Origin: an uncultured Sphaerochaeta sp.
GTDB lineage: Bacteria; Spirochaetota; Spirochaetia; Sphaerochaetales; Sphaerochaetaceae
NCBI RefSeq assembly: GCF_963666015.1
Contig: NZ_OY762555.1
Location: 1,488,001 to 1,552,000 of the forward strand
Length of the DNA stretch: 64,000 bases
Reading direction: 5' to 3'
Shown: piece after piece, positions 8,899 through 18,053 of the stretch
Layout: every line of letters begins with the position of its first letter
Numbering within the stretch: the first letter of the stretch is position 1
The notes under the pieces: generated by a model
What the model saw: only the letters and a program-made list of their open reading frames with translations
The model's database searches: none
What the model was told of the DNA's origin: nothing
Made by a program: the position numbers and the translations under genes

Positions 8899-10218
8899 CT
8901 AGTGATACAACTCCATAAATGTTCCATGAGCTTCAATCATCTCATCACACATTTTGACAATATCATCAATTGAAAGCTCTGCAGCAGTATGAGGGTCCAG
9001 CATGGCAGCATGATAGATTGCTTCCTTCCGCTTGCTTACAGCAGCTTCGATTGTCAACAACTGAACGTTTATATTTGTCATGTTCATCGCAGCAAGCTGA
9101 ACCGGCAGGGGCCCTATATGACAGGGATTCACCCCATTTCCATCAATCAGGCAGGGTACTTCGACACAAGCTTCAACGGGAAGATTATCAATTAAGTGTG
9201 TATTAAGAACATTCCCGTTTATCTTGTACGGTATATCGGTTACCACAGCCTCCATAATATGTGAAGCATATTCCAGTGATCGTTTGTGAGTTATTGTTGC
9301 CTTGTTGAAAATCCGTTTTTTCTCCTCAGCCCAATCTGCTATCTGGGCAACACAACGCCGCGGATATTCATCTAGTGGGATGTTGTAATCCTCTATCAGG
9401 CCAGGGTATGCCTTCTTAATGAAGAAGGGGTTGTACTCTGCATTATGCTCGCTAGACTCAGTACAGTAGTACCCGAAGTATTTGATATACTCATAGCGAA
9501 CCATGTCATCGTGCTTTTCTGCCTGGTTCTTTCTCAACGCACGCTTCTTGATTTCAGGATAAAGATCATTGCCTTCCCTGTCATGCAGGCTTAGTAACCA
9601 AGCCATATGGTTGATTCCTGCAATTGTCTCTACACGTCCCTCCAGCTTGTCCTCCATGCCAAGCCCTTTCAGCAATGTCTCTGAGCAGACCTGTACACTG
9701 TGACAGAGCCCAACGTTCTTCACTCCCGTATAACGTTGCATATAGCCACTAAGCATGGCCATCGGATTCGAATAATTTAAAAGCAGGGCATCAGGGCAAA
9801 CCTCTTCAATCGCTTTGGCAAACTCATCCATGACGGGAATGGTTCTCAAGGCACGCATAATTCCACCGATACCCAAGGTATCTGCAATAGTCTGGTGAAG
9901 ACCGTATTTCTTGGGAATCTCAAAATCAATGACCGTGCTTGGCTCATACCCCCCTACCTGTATAGCATTGACGATGAAGCGCGCTCCCTTGAGCGCTGAA
10001 CGTAAGTTCCCCAGACCAGGATAGACTACTATTTTAGCCCTTCCCTGATTGATACTCTGGTTCATTGCTTCAAGAATGGCTCGGGATTCTTCCAAACGTT
10101 TAGGATCAATGTCATACAATGCCATTTCTGCTTCTTGCAGTACCGGTGTACCAAGACAATCCCCCAACACGTTACGTACAAATACCGTGCTACCTGCCCC
10201 CAAAAATGTAATCTTCAT
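8899..10218 (-). CDS. melA: Alpha-galactosidase, glycoside hydrolase family 4 (MelA type)
   Basis: A 439-residue cytoplasmic enzyme matching MelA along its whole length. It has the NAD-binding LGAGST near residues 5-10, IADTLGIGGIMRALRT, NYSNPMAM, GLCHSVQ and GINHMAW. GH4 enzymes use NAD+ and Mn2+ with a redox elimination-addition mechanism; the C and H of LCHSVQ and the H of GINH are expected metal ligands. The C-terminal stretch keeps HAAMLDPHTAAELSIDDI as in melibiases. It sits 99 bases after a MalFG permease pair and before the AraC gene, so the operon should import and split melibiose, raffinose or similar alpha-galactosides. GGGAGA precedes the ATG. Confidence 0.93.
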   Translation of the reverse strand: MKITFLGAGSTVFVRNVLGDCLGTPVLQEAEMALYDIDPKRLEESRAILEAMNQSINQGRAKIVVYPGLGNLRSALKGARFIVNAIQVGGYEPSTVIDFEIPKKYGLHQTIADTLGIGGIMRALRTIPVMDEFAKAIEEVCPDALLLNYSNPMAMLSGYMQRYTGVKNVGLCHSVQVCSETLLKGLGMEDKLEGRVETIAGINHMAWLLSLHDREGNDLYPEIKKRALRKNQAEKHDDMVRYEYIKYFGYYCTESSEHNAEYNPFFIKKAYPGLIEDYNIPLDEYPRRCVAQIADWAEEKKRIFNKATITHKRSLEYASHIMEAVVTDIPYKINGNVLNTHLIDNLPVEACVEVPCLIDGNGVNPCHIGPLPVQLAAMNMTNINVQLLTIEAAVSKRKEAIYHAAMLDPHTAAELSIDDIVKMCDEMIEAHGTFMELYH

Positions 10219-10317
10219 CCTATTTCTCCCTTATATATGGATTTACATCCAAGCAAATGTATATACAGGCTATCTCATTCAATAGCTTGACAGATTCCGT
10301 GAACTATTGACTATCCC

Positions 10318-11148
10318 TTACAGCTTTCCTCCTGATGTTGCGATACCTTCGATGAATTGCTTTTGGAAGATAAAGTACAGGACAATCATCGGCACGCATG
10401 CAATCAGGGATGCAGCCATCAGCTCAGGGTAATTGGAGACATATTGTCCTTTCATCTTCGCTAACGCTGAAGCCAAAACCAGCGAATCTTTGGATGTATT
10501 TACAATCATTGGCCACATTAAATCCTTGTAGGCAAATACAGCCGTGAATACACTCAAAGCAACCATACAGGATTTGGTCAATGGTGCAAGAATAAACAGA
10601 AATGTCTTACCAATAGACAGACCATCAAGCTTGGCAGCTTCTTCCAAATCTTTAGGAAGTATCTTATATGCCTGACGCATCAGGAATGTGCCGAAAGCAG
10701 TTACCAATCCGGGAAATACCAGTGCAAAGATAGTATTGGTCATTCCCATCCTGCTGATCATCTGATACTGGGGAATAATAAAAATCTGGGGAGGTATCAT
10801 CATCTGGATCAGTACCAAGGAAAAAGCAAGGTTGGAACCCCAGAAACGTAATCGCCCAAAGGCAAATCCAGCCATGCTTGCCGTTACGATTGCACATAAT
10901 ATCCTGAAGGCAATCATAAGCAACGTATTCTTGTATAGGTTCAGAAAATTATTGGTGGTAAAGACCCTTGTAAAGGCTTCCATACGGAGCTCAGAGGGAA
11001 AGAAAACAAATGGATCAAGTTGCACAGCCTCACCGACGGTCTTGAACGAGGTGAGAATCATCCAGAGAAAAGGAACAATCATGACGAGCGAAACAATAAT
11101 CAGCACGCCATGCATGATAATTGTGGAAGGTAATGATTTTCTTCGCAT
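10318..11148 (-). CDS. Alpha-galactoside ABC transporter permease, MalG type
   Basis: A 276-residue, roughly six-helix inner-membrane permease. The EAA loop reads LEEAAKLDGLSIGK. It starts 9 bases after the MalF-type gene and precedes melA. The ATG has TAGGAG upstream. The ATPase is not encoded in the operon. Substrate specificity is inferred only from melA. Confidence 0.9.
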   Translation of the reverse strand: MRRKSLPSTIIMHGVLIIVSLVMIVPFLWMILTSFKTVGEAVQLDPFVFFPSELRMEAFTRVFTTNNFLNLYKNTLLMIAFRILCAIVTASMAGFAFGRLRFWGSNLAFSLVLIQMMIPPQIFIIPQYQMISRMGMTNTIFALVFPGLVTAFGTFLMRQAYKILPKDLEEAAKLDGLSIGKTFLFILAPLTKSCMVALSVFTAVFAYKDLMWPMIVNTSKDSLVLASALAKMKGQYVSNYPELMAASLIACVPMIVLYFIFQKQFIEGIATSGGKL

Positions 11149-11157
11149 GACGTACTC

Positions 11158-12051
11158 CTAATTATAGTGCACCCACTTTTTCTGGGCTATCATTTGCAAT
11201 GCTGTGATGAGCATGATGATCAGAAGCAATACCACCACGATGGTGGATCCATACCCCAAGTCTCGCTCAACGAATGAGGATTCGTAGAACAGGAAGACCA
11301 AGGACTGCGTTTTATAGAGTGCAGGGTTGGATCGTTCCATCACCATGAAAATAGTATCAAACACCTGCATGGCAGCTATCATCCTGGTTACAATGACAAA
11401 GAACAGGATAGGACTAATCATAGGGACCGTTATGTGGAGGAAGCTTTGCACTGCACTTGCACCGTCCAAGTCAGCCGCCTCGTAATAATCTTTTGGAACC
11501 TCCTGCAATCCAGCGAGGAAGAGGATCATATTATATCCGATATCGGACCAGATACCGATGATTGCAATGGAAAATACTGCAATACTTGGATTTGATATCC
11601 AGTTGATATCCAGATTAAACAGGTTGTTGATCAATCCGAACTCTGAGTTGTACAACCAGCGCCATACCATTGCAATTGCTGCTGGGGCTACCACCATCGG
11701 CATGAAGTAAATCGTCCGATATACAGATCTCCCTATAATTTTCCTATTCAACATGACAGCAAGTACCAAGGCAATGAAAACAGAAAAAGGCACCTGTGCG
11801 ATGGTGTACTTGAGTGTATTGATAATTGACTGGAGCACAGCTTCATCTGAGAGCAGTTTCTGGAAGTTCTTGAACCCAATAAAAATATTCCCTCTCCCAA
11901 AATCACCTGTCTTATGGAAACTTTGGTAGATGGTAGCAATCATGGGGATAATGTTTAGAACCAGTAATCCGATTACCGTGGGAAGGATCAAGGCCCAACC
12001 CCAAAAAAAAGTGTTCGTGGCTGTTGCTGAGCGTAATGAACGATGTTTCAT
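11158..12051 (-). CDS. Alpha-galactoside ABC transporter permease, MalF type
   Basis: A 297-residue CUT1 permease with about six helices and the EAA loop YEAADLDGASAVQ. It is the first permease gene after the binding protein, from which it is separated by a strong stem-loop. No damage or unusual extension is seen. Confidence 0.9.
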   Translation of the reverse strand: MKHRSLRSATATNTFFWGWALILPTVIGLLVLNIIPMIATIYQSFHKTGDFGRGNIFIGFKNFQKLLSDEAVLQSIINTLKYTIAQVPFSVFIALVLAVMLNRKIIGRSVYRTIYFMPMVVAPAAIAMVWRWLYNSEFGLINNLFNLDINWISNPSIAVFSIAIIGIWSDIGYNMILFLAGLQEVPKDYYEAADLDGASAVQSFLHITVPMISPILFFVIVTRMIAAMQVFDTIFMVMERSNPALYKTQSLVFLFYESSFVERDLGYGSTIVVVLLLIIMLITALQMIAQKKWVHYN

Positions 12052-12070
12052 ACACGTATCCCTTACAGCA

Positions 12071-12100
12071 TCCCGGGTAGGAGCAATTACCTACCCGGGT
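12071..12100 (-). promoter_or_regulatory. Intercistronic stem-loop after the alpha-galactoside binding-protein gene
   Basis: CCCGGGTAGG (12072-12081) and CCTACCCGGG (12090-12099) form a perfect 10-bp stem with an 8-base loop. It lies 17 bases after the binding-protein stop and has no U-tract. It most likely sets a higher stability or level for the binding-protein message than for the permease message. Confidence 0.65.
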
Positions 12101-12116
12101 ATTCTTTCTGTGAACT

Positions 12117-13391
12117 CTACTCCTCAGCAAGAATCTCATTCATTTGTCTTGCAGCTTCCTTACATCCAGCTTCCATGGTCATTTCCTTGGACCATACCTT
12201 CAGCATGACATCAAGTACTGCATTCTCCCACTTCACAGTATTCCGTGAGAAGGGACGAATAACCATGTCATCCTGCATGTTCAGGTACGCCTGAAGATTG
12301 AACTGGGGAACACTGTTCTTCCACTTCTCACTGGTGTCCTTGTAAGCAGACATGGTGATACCGAGCTCCGCTTGTCTGAGTTGTCCTTCCTCAGACCCGA
12401 AGTACTCAACCAGTTTCCATGCATCATCGGCACGAGGAGTATCAGCTGAGATTGCCCAACCAAGACCATTATAGATTGACGCTCTGCGTCCGGTTTTCTT
12501 ATTCAACGGAAGCATGGCAACATCACAATTGTTATAGCTGTACTCATTATCACGGAAGGCAGCAACCATCCATGATCCTTGCATAGTCATGGCAGTCTTT
12601 CCTGACTGCAGCAGTACATCCTCACCACTCTCACTCATGACATGCTGGGGAGGCATCAGATCTTCATTGATCATCTTCTCCATCCATTTCATCGCCTCAA
12701 TGGTATTCGGATGATCCATGCCTGACTTGGTCTTGTCTTCAGAGATTACATATCCGTTATTGCTGTAAATCAGATTGTACCACCCTGCTTGGTTGTTTGA
12801 GTTTACATTGGTAAACCCATAGACAGATCCATCAGCCTTTGTCAATTTCTTTGCAGCTTCGTACAAGTCATCCCATGTCCAATTTTCATCAGGATAGGCA
12901 ACTCCTGCTTCATCAAACAAGGTCTTGTTATACCAGAGTGCAATGGTATCGATATCCTTGGGAACTGCATAATACTTCTTGTTGTAGGTATACAAACTCC
13001 AGATATCCTCTGGGTAATTGCTTGGATCGATGAGGGAGCTCTTTGCGATTCTGTCGGTTACATCGAGCAACATGTCGTTGGACATATAGCGCTGGGATTC
13101 ATTGGAGTGCATCCAGAACACATCAGGAAGAGACCCGCCCTGTGCTCCTGCGGAGAGCAGTGTCCAATAGTTGTTCCAATCAACAACTTGTACCTCAGCT
13201 TTGACGCCTGTCTTGGCAGTGAAATCATCAATAATCTGCCTGATACCAGGTTCCTGATTTGAGTCCCAAATCATGACTGACAAGGGCTCAGATGAGCTGG
13301 AAACAGCCTTTTTCTCTGCATCTCCAGCAGCGAACAAGATAGCACTTGCCACTATTGTGACAACCAGAAGCAAAACAATCCTTTTTTTCAT
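12117..13391 (-). CDS. Alpha-galactoside ABC transporter substrate-binding protein
   Basis: A 424-residue family-1 sugar-binding protein. The signal peptide (residues 1-22) ends in ILFAA and the mature end is GDAEKK; there is no lipobox cysteine. Motifs include VFWMHSNESQRYM, YAVPKDIDTIALWYN and MTMQGSW, seen in raffinose/melibiose-type and general oligosaccharide-binding proteins. AGGAGG precedes the ATG. It is the first gene of the operon leading to melA and AraC, with probable AraC sites upstream. Confidence 0.88.
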   Translation of the reverse strand: MKKRIVLLLVVTIVASAILFAAGDAEKKAVSSSSEPLSVMIWDSNQEPGIRQIIDDFTAKTGVKAEVQVVDWNNYWTLLSAGAQGGSLPDVFWMHSNESQRYMSNDMLLDVTDRIAKSSLIDPSNYPEDIWSLYTYNKKYYAVPKDIDTIALWYNKTLFDEAGVAYPDENWTWDDLYEAAKKLTKADGSVYGFTNVNSNNQAGWYNLIYSNNGYVISEDKTKSGMDHPNTIEAMKWMEKMINEDLMPPQHVMSESGEDVLLQSGKTAMTMQGSWMVAAFRDNEYSYNNCDVAMLPLNKKTGRRASIYNGLGWAISADTPRADDAWKLVEYFGSEEGQLRQAELGITMSAYKDTSEKWKNSVPQFNLQAYLNMQDDMVIRPFSRNTVKWENAVLDVMLKVWSKEMTMEAGCKEAARQMNEILAEE

Positions 13392-13472
13392 AAAAAACCT
13401 CCTAGGTTTAATGGAACCAAGTTAATTACCTATGCATTCTGTTCATAGAGAACAAATATTAAAAATTTTTGG

Positions 13473-13558
13473 TAAGTAATTACTTAGCATTACATTAATC
13501 CTAGGACAGTTTACAGATAATACCATGTAGAAATGTTACGAATACATGTAAAAATGTT
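13473..13558 (-). promoter_or_regulatory. Control region of the alpha-galactoside operon: paired AraC-type half-sites and a palindrome
   Basis: Two near-identical 14-base direct repeats, CATGTAGAAATGTT (13524-13537) and CATGTAAAAATGTT (13545-13558), are offset by exactly 21 bases. That is two helical turns and the classic spacing of AraC-family half-sites. The proximal repeat ends 3-4 bases from a weak -35-like TTATCT (13515-13520), with TAATGT (13492-13497) as possible -10. A perfect 14-bp palindrome TAAGTAATTACTTA (13473-13486) covers the expected transcription start. The sites probably bind the AraC regulator at the end of this operon; this is inference. Confidence 0.5.
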
Positions 13559-13622
13559 CATAGTGCAAACAGCATCATGAAGAAAAGAGGTTTAAAAGTT
13601 TGTAGGACATACCTAATCCTAT

Positions 13623-14804
13623 CTATCGTCTTAGGTTATCAAGTAAATCACAACAAACCAGATACATTCTTGGAATGTGAAATGGTCCCTTGTACATATT
13701 TCCCTTCAAGGGAGTGGAAAGGGAATTGTCTCGATGGAGATATCCAAACCACTCACCGTACTCCGGGTCAAGGAAGTTATCCTTTATGTACTTATCTACT
13801 TGTTCAAATTGATTCAGGTATTCCTGCTTCCCGCTCAAGCTGAAGGCCAGCAAGTTTGCAATGACTGCCTCACACTGAGGCCACCAGAACTTCATGTCAT
13901 GCCAGTACTCGGTTGCACTCTTTCCTAAGGCATCACGGAAGTAGATGATCCCGCCATACTCTTCATCCCAACCACGGGCAAACATCCAGTCCAACATGGT
14001 AGTACCAAGATGCATCAGCTCAGGATCACCACCCCGCCTCTTTGCTTCGGCGAGAATGAACCAAGCCCCTTCAATAGCGTGCCCCGGGTTCAAGAGCCGG
14101 CCTTCGAAATGATCCAATTGCAACGTCCCATCAGGATTACACTGCTCTACAACCACCTTAAGCTCTGGACGAACAAAGAAGACCTCAATCTCCTTGATAT
14201 ACCCATCGATGGCACGAGTCAGCTCTTCGCTCTTCTCAGGAAGCGCTTCTCTCAGCTCACTGACCGTATTGAGAAGAATCATGGGGAGACCAAACCCCTT
14301 GCTCTCTCGCTCAAACTTGGGTACCAGTAATCCAGGTTCGTTTATATATGATTCTACCTTCTTGAACAGATCATATGCTTTCTTTGCATATTCAGGCTTA
14401 TTAAAAGCCCTGCTATAGGCAGCAAAGCCAAGGATGGCGAAGGTCTCACTGAAAACGTAGCGAATGCGCTTCACTACCGGATTTCCTTCTTGGCTTACCC
14501 GGAAATACATCCGTCCATCTACGGAATCAAAGCAGTGGTCTTCAATGAAAGAGACCAAGGAATCACACACCTCACGGTATTCACTCCGCTTCTCCATCTG
14601 ACGATATGCGGTTGCATACACCCAAAGTGCCCGACCCTGGAACCAAACCGACTTATCAGTCTCAAGTAAAGCCCCATTACGGTCCAATCCTGTATACAAG
14701 CCTCCATGTATCTTATCAAAACCATACTGGAGCCAAAATGGTAATACGCTCTCCAAAAGCGTTTTTTGGTACTCATGATAGAGTTCATCATATTTCTGAA
14801 TCAT
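13623..14804 (-). CDS. AGE-family sugar epimerase/isomerase
   Basis: A 393-residue (alpha/alpha)6-barrel protein of the N-acylglucosamine 2-epimerase family. It has GGLYTGLDRNG near residue 35, KSVWFQGRALW, NPGHAIEGAW, HDMKFWWPQCEAV and HIPRM close to the end. The histidines of NPGH, WHD and FHIPR are those expected in the barrel centre. Members interconvert free sugars such as N-acetylglucosamine/N-acetylmannosamine, mannose/fructose or cellobiose; the substrate cannot be chosen here. GAGGAT precedes the ATG. It is divergent from the acetyltransferase gene and lies upstream of the alpha-galactoside operon on the same strand. Confidence 0.85.
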   Translation of the reverse strand: MIQKYDELYHEYQKTLLESVLPFWLQYGFDKIHGGLYTGLDRNGALLETDKSVWFQGRALWVYATAYRQMEKRSEYREVCDSLVSFIEDHCFDSVDGRMYFRVSQEGNPVVKRIRYVFSETFAILGFAAYSRAFNKPEYAKKAYDLFKKVESYINEPGLLVPKFERESKGFGLPMILLNTVSELREALPEKSEELTRAIDGYIKEIEVFFVRPELKVVVEQCNPDGTLQLDHFEGRLLNPGHAIEGAWFILAEAKRRGGDPELMHLGTTMLDWMFARGWDEEYGGIIYFRDALGKSATEYWHDMKFWWPQCEAVIANLLAFSLSGKQEYLNQFEQVDKYIKDNFLDPEYGEWFGYLHRDNSLSTPLKGNMYKGPFHIPRMYLVCCDLLDNLRR

Positions 14805-14878
14805 AGAATTATCCTCATTTCTTGTATTCTACTCCTTGAAGCATTTATTGTCATTATGATTCTTTGAAAAACTGTTCC

Positions 14879-14914
14879 TTGATTTGCCCATCCTCTTATG
14901 CCATGATAGCACCA
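14879..14914 (+). promoter_or_regulatory. Putative promoter giving a leaderless acetyltransferase message
   Basis: TTGATT (14879-14884), a 17-base spacer and CATGAT (14902-14907) precede the ATG at 14914 by six bases. Transcription would start at or next to the ATG. No Shine-Dalgarno sequence is present for any candidate start, which fits. Both boxes match consensus only partly. Confidence 0.35.
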
Positions 14915-15657
14915 TGCATACAAAACAGAGTTTAATCAGGGATCTGGAACAGATGGGTCTTGATCCAAAAGGAACAGTGCTAGCTCACTTCTCATATAAA
15001 AGCTTAGGAGAAGTTGAGGGAGGTCCCCAGACCGTAATCGATGCCATGGTCACCTATATGAAAGATGGTTTGATGGTATTCCCCACCCATACCTGGAACA
15101 CGGTCAACTCCAATCAACCCTATTACAGTGTCAATGACACAGAGAGCTGCATCGGTATCATCCCAGAGTTGGCAAGAAAGGATGGGCGAGGCTATCGCAG
15201 CGCACATCCAACCCACTCGGTAGCAGCCTTTGGGGCAGAGGCTGAAGCCTTTATTGCCGACGATCACATGCAGAACACTCCCTGCGGTCGTACAGGATCG
15301 TGGGGGAAGTTGCTTGACCGCAATGCAACCATCCTTTTAGTGGGAGTAGGACTCAATCGGGACACGTTCTTCCATGGAGTTGAAGAGTGGCTCGATATTC
15401 CCTTCAGATTAAGCGATACAATGAACATGCTCTTCACCAGGCTTTCTGATGGCAATCTCATCCCTACCCCGGTCAAGAACCATACAGCACAGGTAGGAGA
15501 AAACTTTCCTCGAGTAGAACCCTATCTGAGAGAAAAAGGAATTCTCAAGGAAGGAACGTTTGGGGATGCAACAGTACGCTACCACAAAACCCAGCCAGCC
15601 TATGAGGCTGTGAGGGACCTGTTGTTGCAGGATCCAGATTTGTTTGGGGTACGATAG
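14914..15657 (+). CDS. AAC(3)-family N-acetyltransferase (YokD-like)
   Basis: A 247-residue protein of the antibiotic NAT family (aminoglycoside 3-N-acetyltransferase fold). Recognisable parts are VLAHFSYKSLG with a G-G-P-Q-T-V-I-D-A segment, VFPTHTWN, RSAHPTHSVAAFG and VGVGLNRDTFFHGVEE; the conserved histidines of the fold are present. Many members are not resistance enzymes and act on unknown amines or sugars. I use ATG 14914; a TTG thirty bases upstream is also possible, and neither has a clear ribosome binding site. It is the only plus-strand gene here and converges on the LacI gene 16 bases away. Confidence 0.8.
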   Translation: MHTKQSLIRDLEQMGLDPKGTVLAHFSYKSLGEVEGGPQTVIDAMVTYMKDGLMVFPTHTWNTVNSNQPYYSVNDTESCIGIIPELARKDGRGYRSAHPTHSVAAFGAEAEAFIADDHMQNTPCGRTGSWGKLLDRNATILLVGVGLNRDTFFHGVEEWLDIPFRLSDTMNMLFTRLSDGNLIPTPVKNHTAQVGENFPRVEPYLREKGILKEGTFGDATVRYHKTQPAYEAVRDLLLQDPDLFGVR

Positions 15658-15673
15658 TTCTGACAAAGCGGCT

Positions 15674-16681
15674 TTACTCAGGAAACGCTGAACTCTCACT
15701 TATAACCAAATGCAAGGGAGTAAACTTCCTTGCACTCTCGAGTGAGCGTTTTTCCAGCAACTGAGAAAGATACTCCACAGCGAGAGACCCAAGTTCCAGA
15801 CGTTGGTTCGACCAACGCGTCCAGTGTTCATGTCCACCCAACCAGTCATCTTCCAATACAGCTCCCCAGATATCCTGTCCAAGCTTCACCTGCATACGCT
15901 GCAAATCACGCTCAAAAGGATCGAGCAAGAATATGCGATCAAAGACTGCCACCTGACATTCCTTGATTAGATCTAAATCATTCTGGCTCAACTGGTAGTG
16001 CTCATCAGCCTCAACCACATGAACGGTGATCCCTCGCTTCTGGGCAGCAGCAAGCAAGAAGGATCGCTTATCCTTCCTTGGTTCCCGCTCTTGTTCCTTC
16101 GTCTCAACATACACAAGGCACTGTTTCCGACATACAAGGGCAAGGTGATCAAACATCATCTCAATAACCTCTTGGTAGGCAAACGTCACCCAATGGGTAT
16201 GAGCTTCAGCAACCTCTCGTCGTCCGACAAACACCAAGGGAAAGCGGGCTTTCACCAAGCGCTCAACGCCCTTGTCATCGCGGTTCACACCCATCATGAC
16301 AGCGCCATCGGCAAGTGCAATTCTGCTTGAGTTCTCTTCAGTAGGCCGGTTGTTCAAGATCAGGATGTCATATCCCAATTTTTCTGCAGTTTCCTGGATT
16401 CCCACAAAGAACCGATAATATTCGTTCTCCGACTCTACGGGAAACATCGGCTCATAGGTAAAGACAGCAATCAGGGTAGTTGACCCACTCTTGAGTTTAC
16501 GTGCTGCCATATTGGGCACGTAACCCAACCGTTCAGCACATTCAAGAATCTTCTCCTTGGTCTGTTTCCCAACCCTGATACTCTTGCCGTCCTTCCCATT
16601 GAGGACAGCAGAGACTGATGCATATGATACATGGGCCTCTCTGGCGACATCTTGCAGCGTGACCCGTTTGAACGTCTTCAT
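15674..16681 (-). CDS. LacI-family transcriptional regulator
   Basis: A 335-residue repressor. The N-terminus reads VTLQDVAREAHVSYASVSAV, then LGYVPNMAARKLKSG. The sensor domain is divergent from the usual D-x-x-x-x-G-F-D-D form. Its ATG overlaps the stop of the upstream FAD-oxidoreductase gene by four bases (ATGA), so it is the last, translationally coupled gene of the 21.1-15.7 kb operon. It likely controls the operon through the palindrome at 21120-21137. Confidence 0.88.
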   Translation of the reverse strand: MKTFKRVTLQDVAREAHVSYASVSAVLNGKDGKSIRVGKQTKEKILECAERLGYVPNMAARKLKSGSTTLIAVFTYEPMFPVESENEYYRFFVGIQETAEKLGYDILILNNRPTEENSSRIALADGAVMMGVNRDDKGVERLVKARFPLVFVGRREVAEAHTHWVTFAYQEVIEMMFDHLALVCRKQCLVYVETKEQEREPRKDKRSFLLAAAQKRGITVHVVEADEHYQLSQNDLDLIKECQVAVFDRIFLLDPFERDLQRMQVKLGQDIWGAVLEDDWLGGHEHWTRWSNQRLELGSLAVEYLSQLLEKRSLESARKFTPLHLVISESSAFPE

Positions 16682-18039
16682 CCTAAAAATGCTCCTGCAG
16701 TACGCAGTTTAGCATGTAAAACGTCCATGGGTATATGAAAAAGATCCTTTCCTGTCTCAATGGCTACCGCAACTGCGGTACCAGCTCCCTGCCCTATCGC
16801 ACCACTGGAAGGACTGACACGGAGGCTAGCGTGCGCTGCAAACTCGCAGCTGATGTTCCGTCCTGCTGCCAATACATTGGAGACTTGTTCATTGAGCAGA
16901 CTCCCGAGGGGAATGGTGTAATACCCACCATCCCTGAGGAAACAGGAATCAGTGGAAGCACCATCAGGAGAGTGGATATCGATGGGATACCCACACGCTG
17001 AAATGGCATCATCAAAAACTCTCTCAGAGAGCAGATCCTCTACAGAAATCCTGTAGAACCCTTTCAGACGGCGAGAACTGCGTACCCCGATACGTGGTCC
17101 ACTATAGGTCATTCTTGCCTGCTCGAATCCTGGAATATGTTTTTTCAGGAACCCATACAACTCCCAAACCTGGCGCCGACCTTCCATCTCTGCTTCACTG
17201 AGCTGGATGGGATCAACAGGATTCTTTTCCAGGACACGGGTCATATTCACGATGACCTCATTCTTGGCATTGCTCTCAAAGCAAAGCACGATATCCCGAT
17301 CAAAGGTAATTTCTCCTGATTCCATACCTTGTCGCATGATATCCTGAAACCCCGAGAAAGAGAGTCTGCTTGAGCGATGCTGAATTCCTGGTTTTGGAGC
17401 AAGGAAGGGGAATAACTCCACGTTTGTGTCCATCAGGTTTCTGATCGTCTGTATGTCTACATCGACGAGCTTGAAGTTCATCGTCATCGGCTGGTCTTTC
17501 CCATCCTCTTCCCTGCCCTGCTCGAAGGGGATATCGGCCATGGCGATCAAGTCTGCGTCCCCTGAAGCGTCAATGAAGTAGGAAGAATCAAGGGAGAAGA
17601 GGTTTCCGGCACAGAGACAGGTAATGCTCTTCAGTGCTCCCTGAACGGGAACGGCCTCTACCACAGTGGTGTGATAAAGCAACTGTACCCCTGCTTCCTG
17701 AACCATCAGCTCCAACTCCCGCTTCATGCCCTCAGCATCGAAGGGAGTAACAGTGTAGGTATATCCCGTAGAATCAGGAATATGCCCTACAGAGAGGCCT
17801 TTGTCCACCAACCGCTGTATCATTTCATCAACCAGACCACGAACCACCTGGGTTTCCCCAGCATGGAATGTCATCATGGGACCGGTCCCTCCGGCAGTGA
17901 GACTTCCCCCGAGGAAGCCTTCTTCCTCGATAAGCAAAACGCTTAGCCCTTCCCTGCCGGCCGCTGTTGCTGCCATGCTCCCGGCGATCCCTCCGCCGAC
18001 AACTATCAAATCAAAGTGTGTATCATAGAGTGCATTCAT
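16678..18039 (-). CDS. FAD-dependent oxidoreductase (FAD_oxidored family)
   Basis: A 453-residue flavoprotein. The dinucleotide-binding motif GGGIAGS is at residues 15-21, followed by EEEGFLGGSLTAGGTGP; a second flavin motif near the end reads NVLAAGRNIS. Start chosen at ATG 18037-18039 behind AAGGATAA, 14 bases after the permease stop; the longer frame would overlap the permease. Relatives are annotated as succinate dehydrogenase/fumarate reductase-like or xanthan lyase-like proteins and often sit in sugar-uptake operons; the reaction is not known. It probably oxidises the imported sugar or a derivative. Confidence 0.82.
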   Translation of the reverse strand: MNALYDTHFDLIVVGGGIAGSMAATAAGREGLSVLLIEEEGFLGGSLTAGGTGPMMTFHAGETQVVRGLVDEMIQRLVDKGLSVGHIPDSTGYTYTVTPFDAEGMKRELELMVQEAGVQLLYHTTVVEAVPVQGALKSITCLCAGNLFSLDSSYFIDASGDADLIAMADIPFEQGREEDGKDQPMTMNFKLVDVDIQTIRNLMDTNVELFPFLAPKPGIQHRSSRLSFSGFQDIMRQGMESGEITFDRDIVLCFESNAKNEVIVNMTRVLEKNPVDPIQLSEAEMEGRRQVWELYGFLKKHIPGFEQARMTYSGPRIGVRSSRRLKGFYRISVEDLLSERVFDDAISACGYPIDIHSPDGASTDSCFLRDGGYYTIPLGSLLNEQVSNVLAAGRNISCEFAAHASLRVSPSSGAIGQGAGTAVAVAIETGKDLFHIPMDVLHAKLRTAGAFLG

Positions 18040-18053
18040 GTAATTATCCTTAT

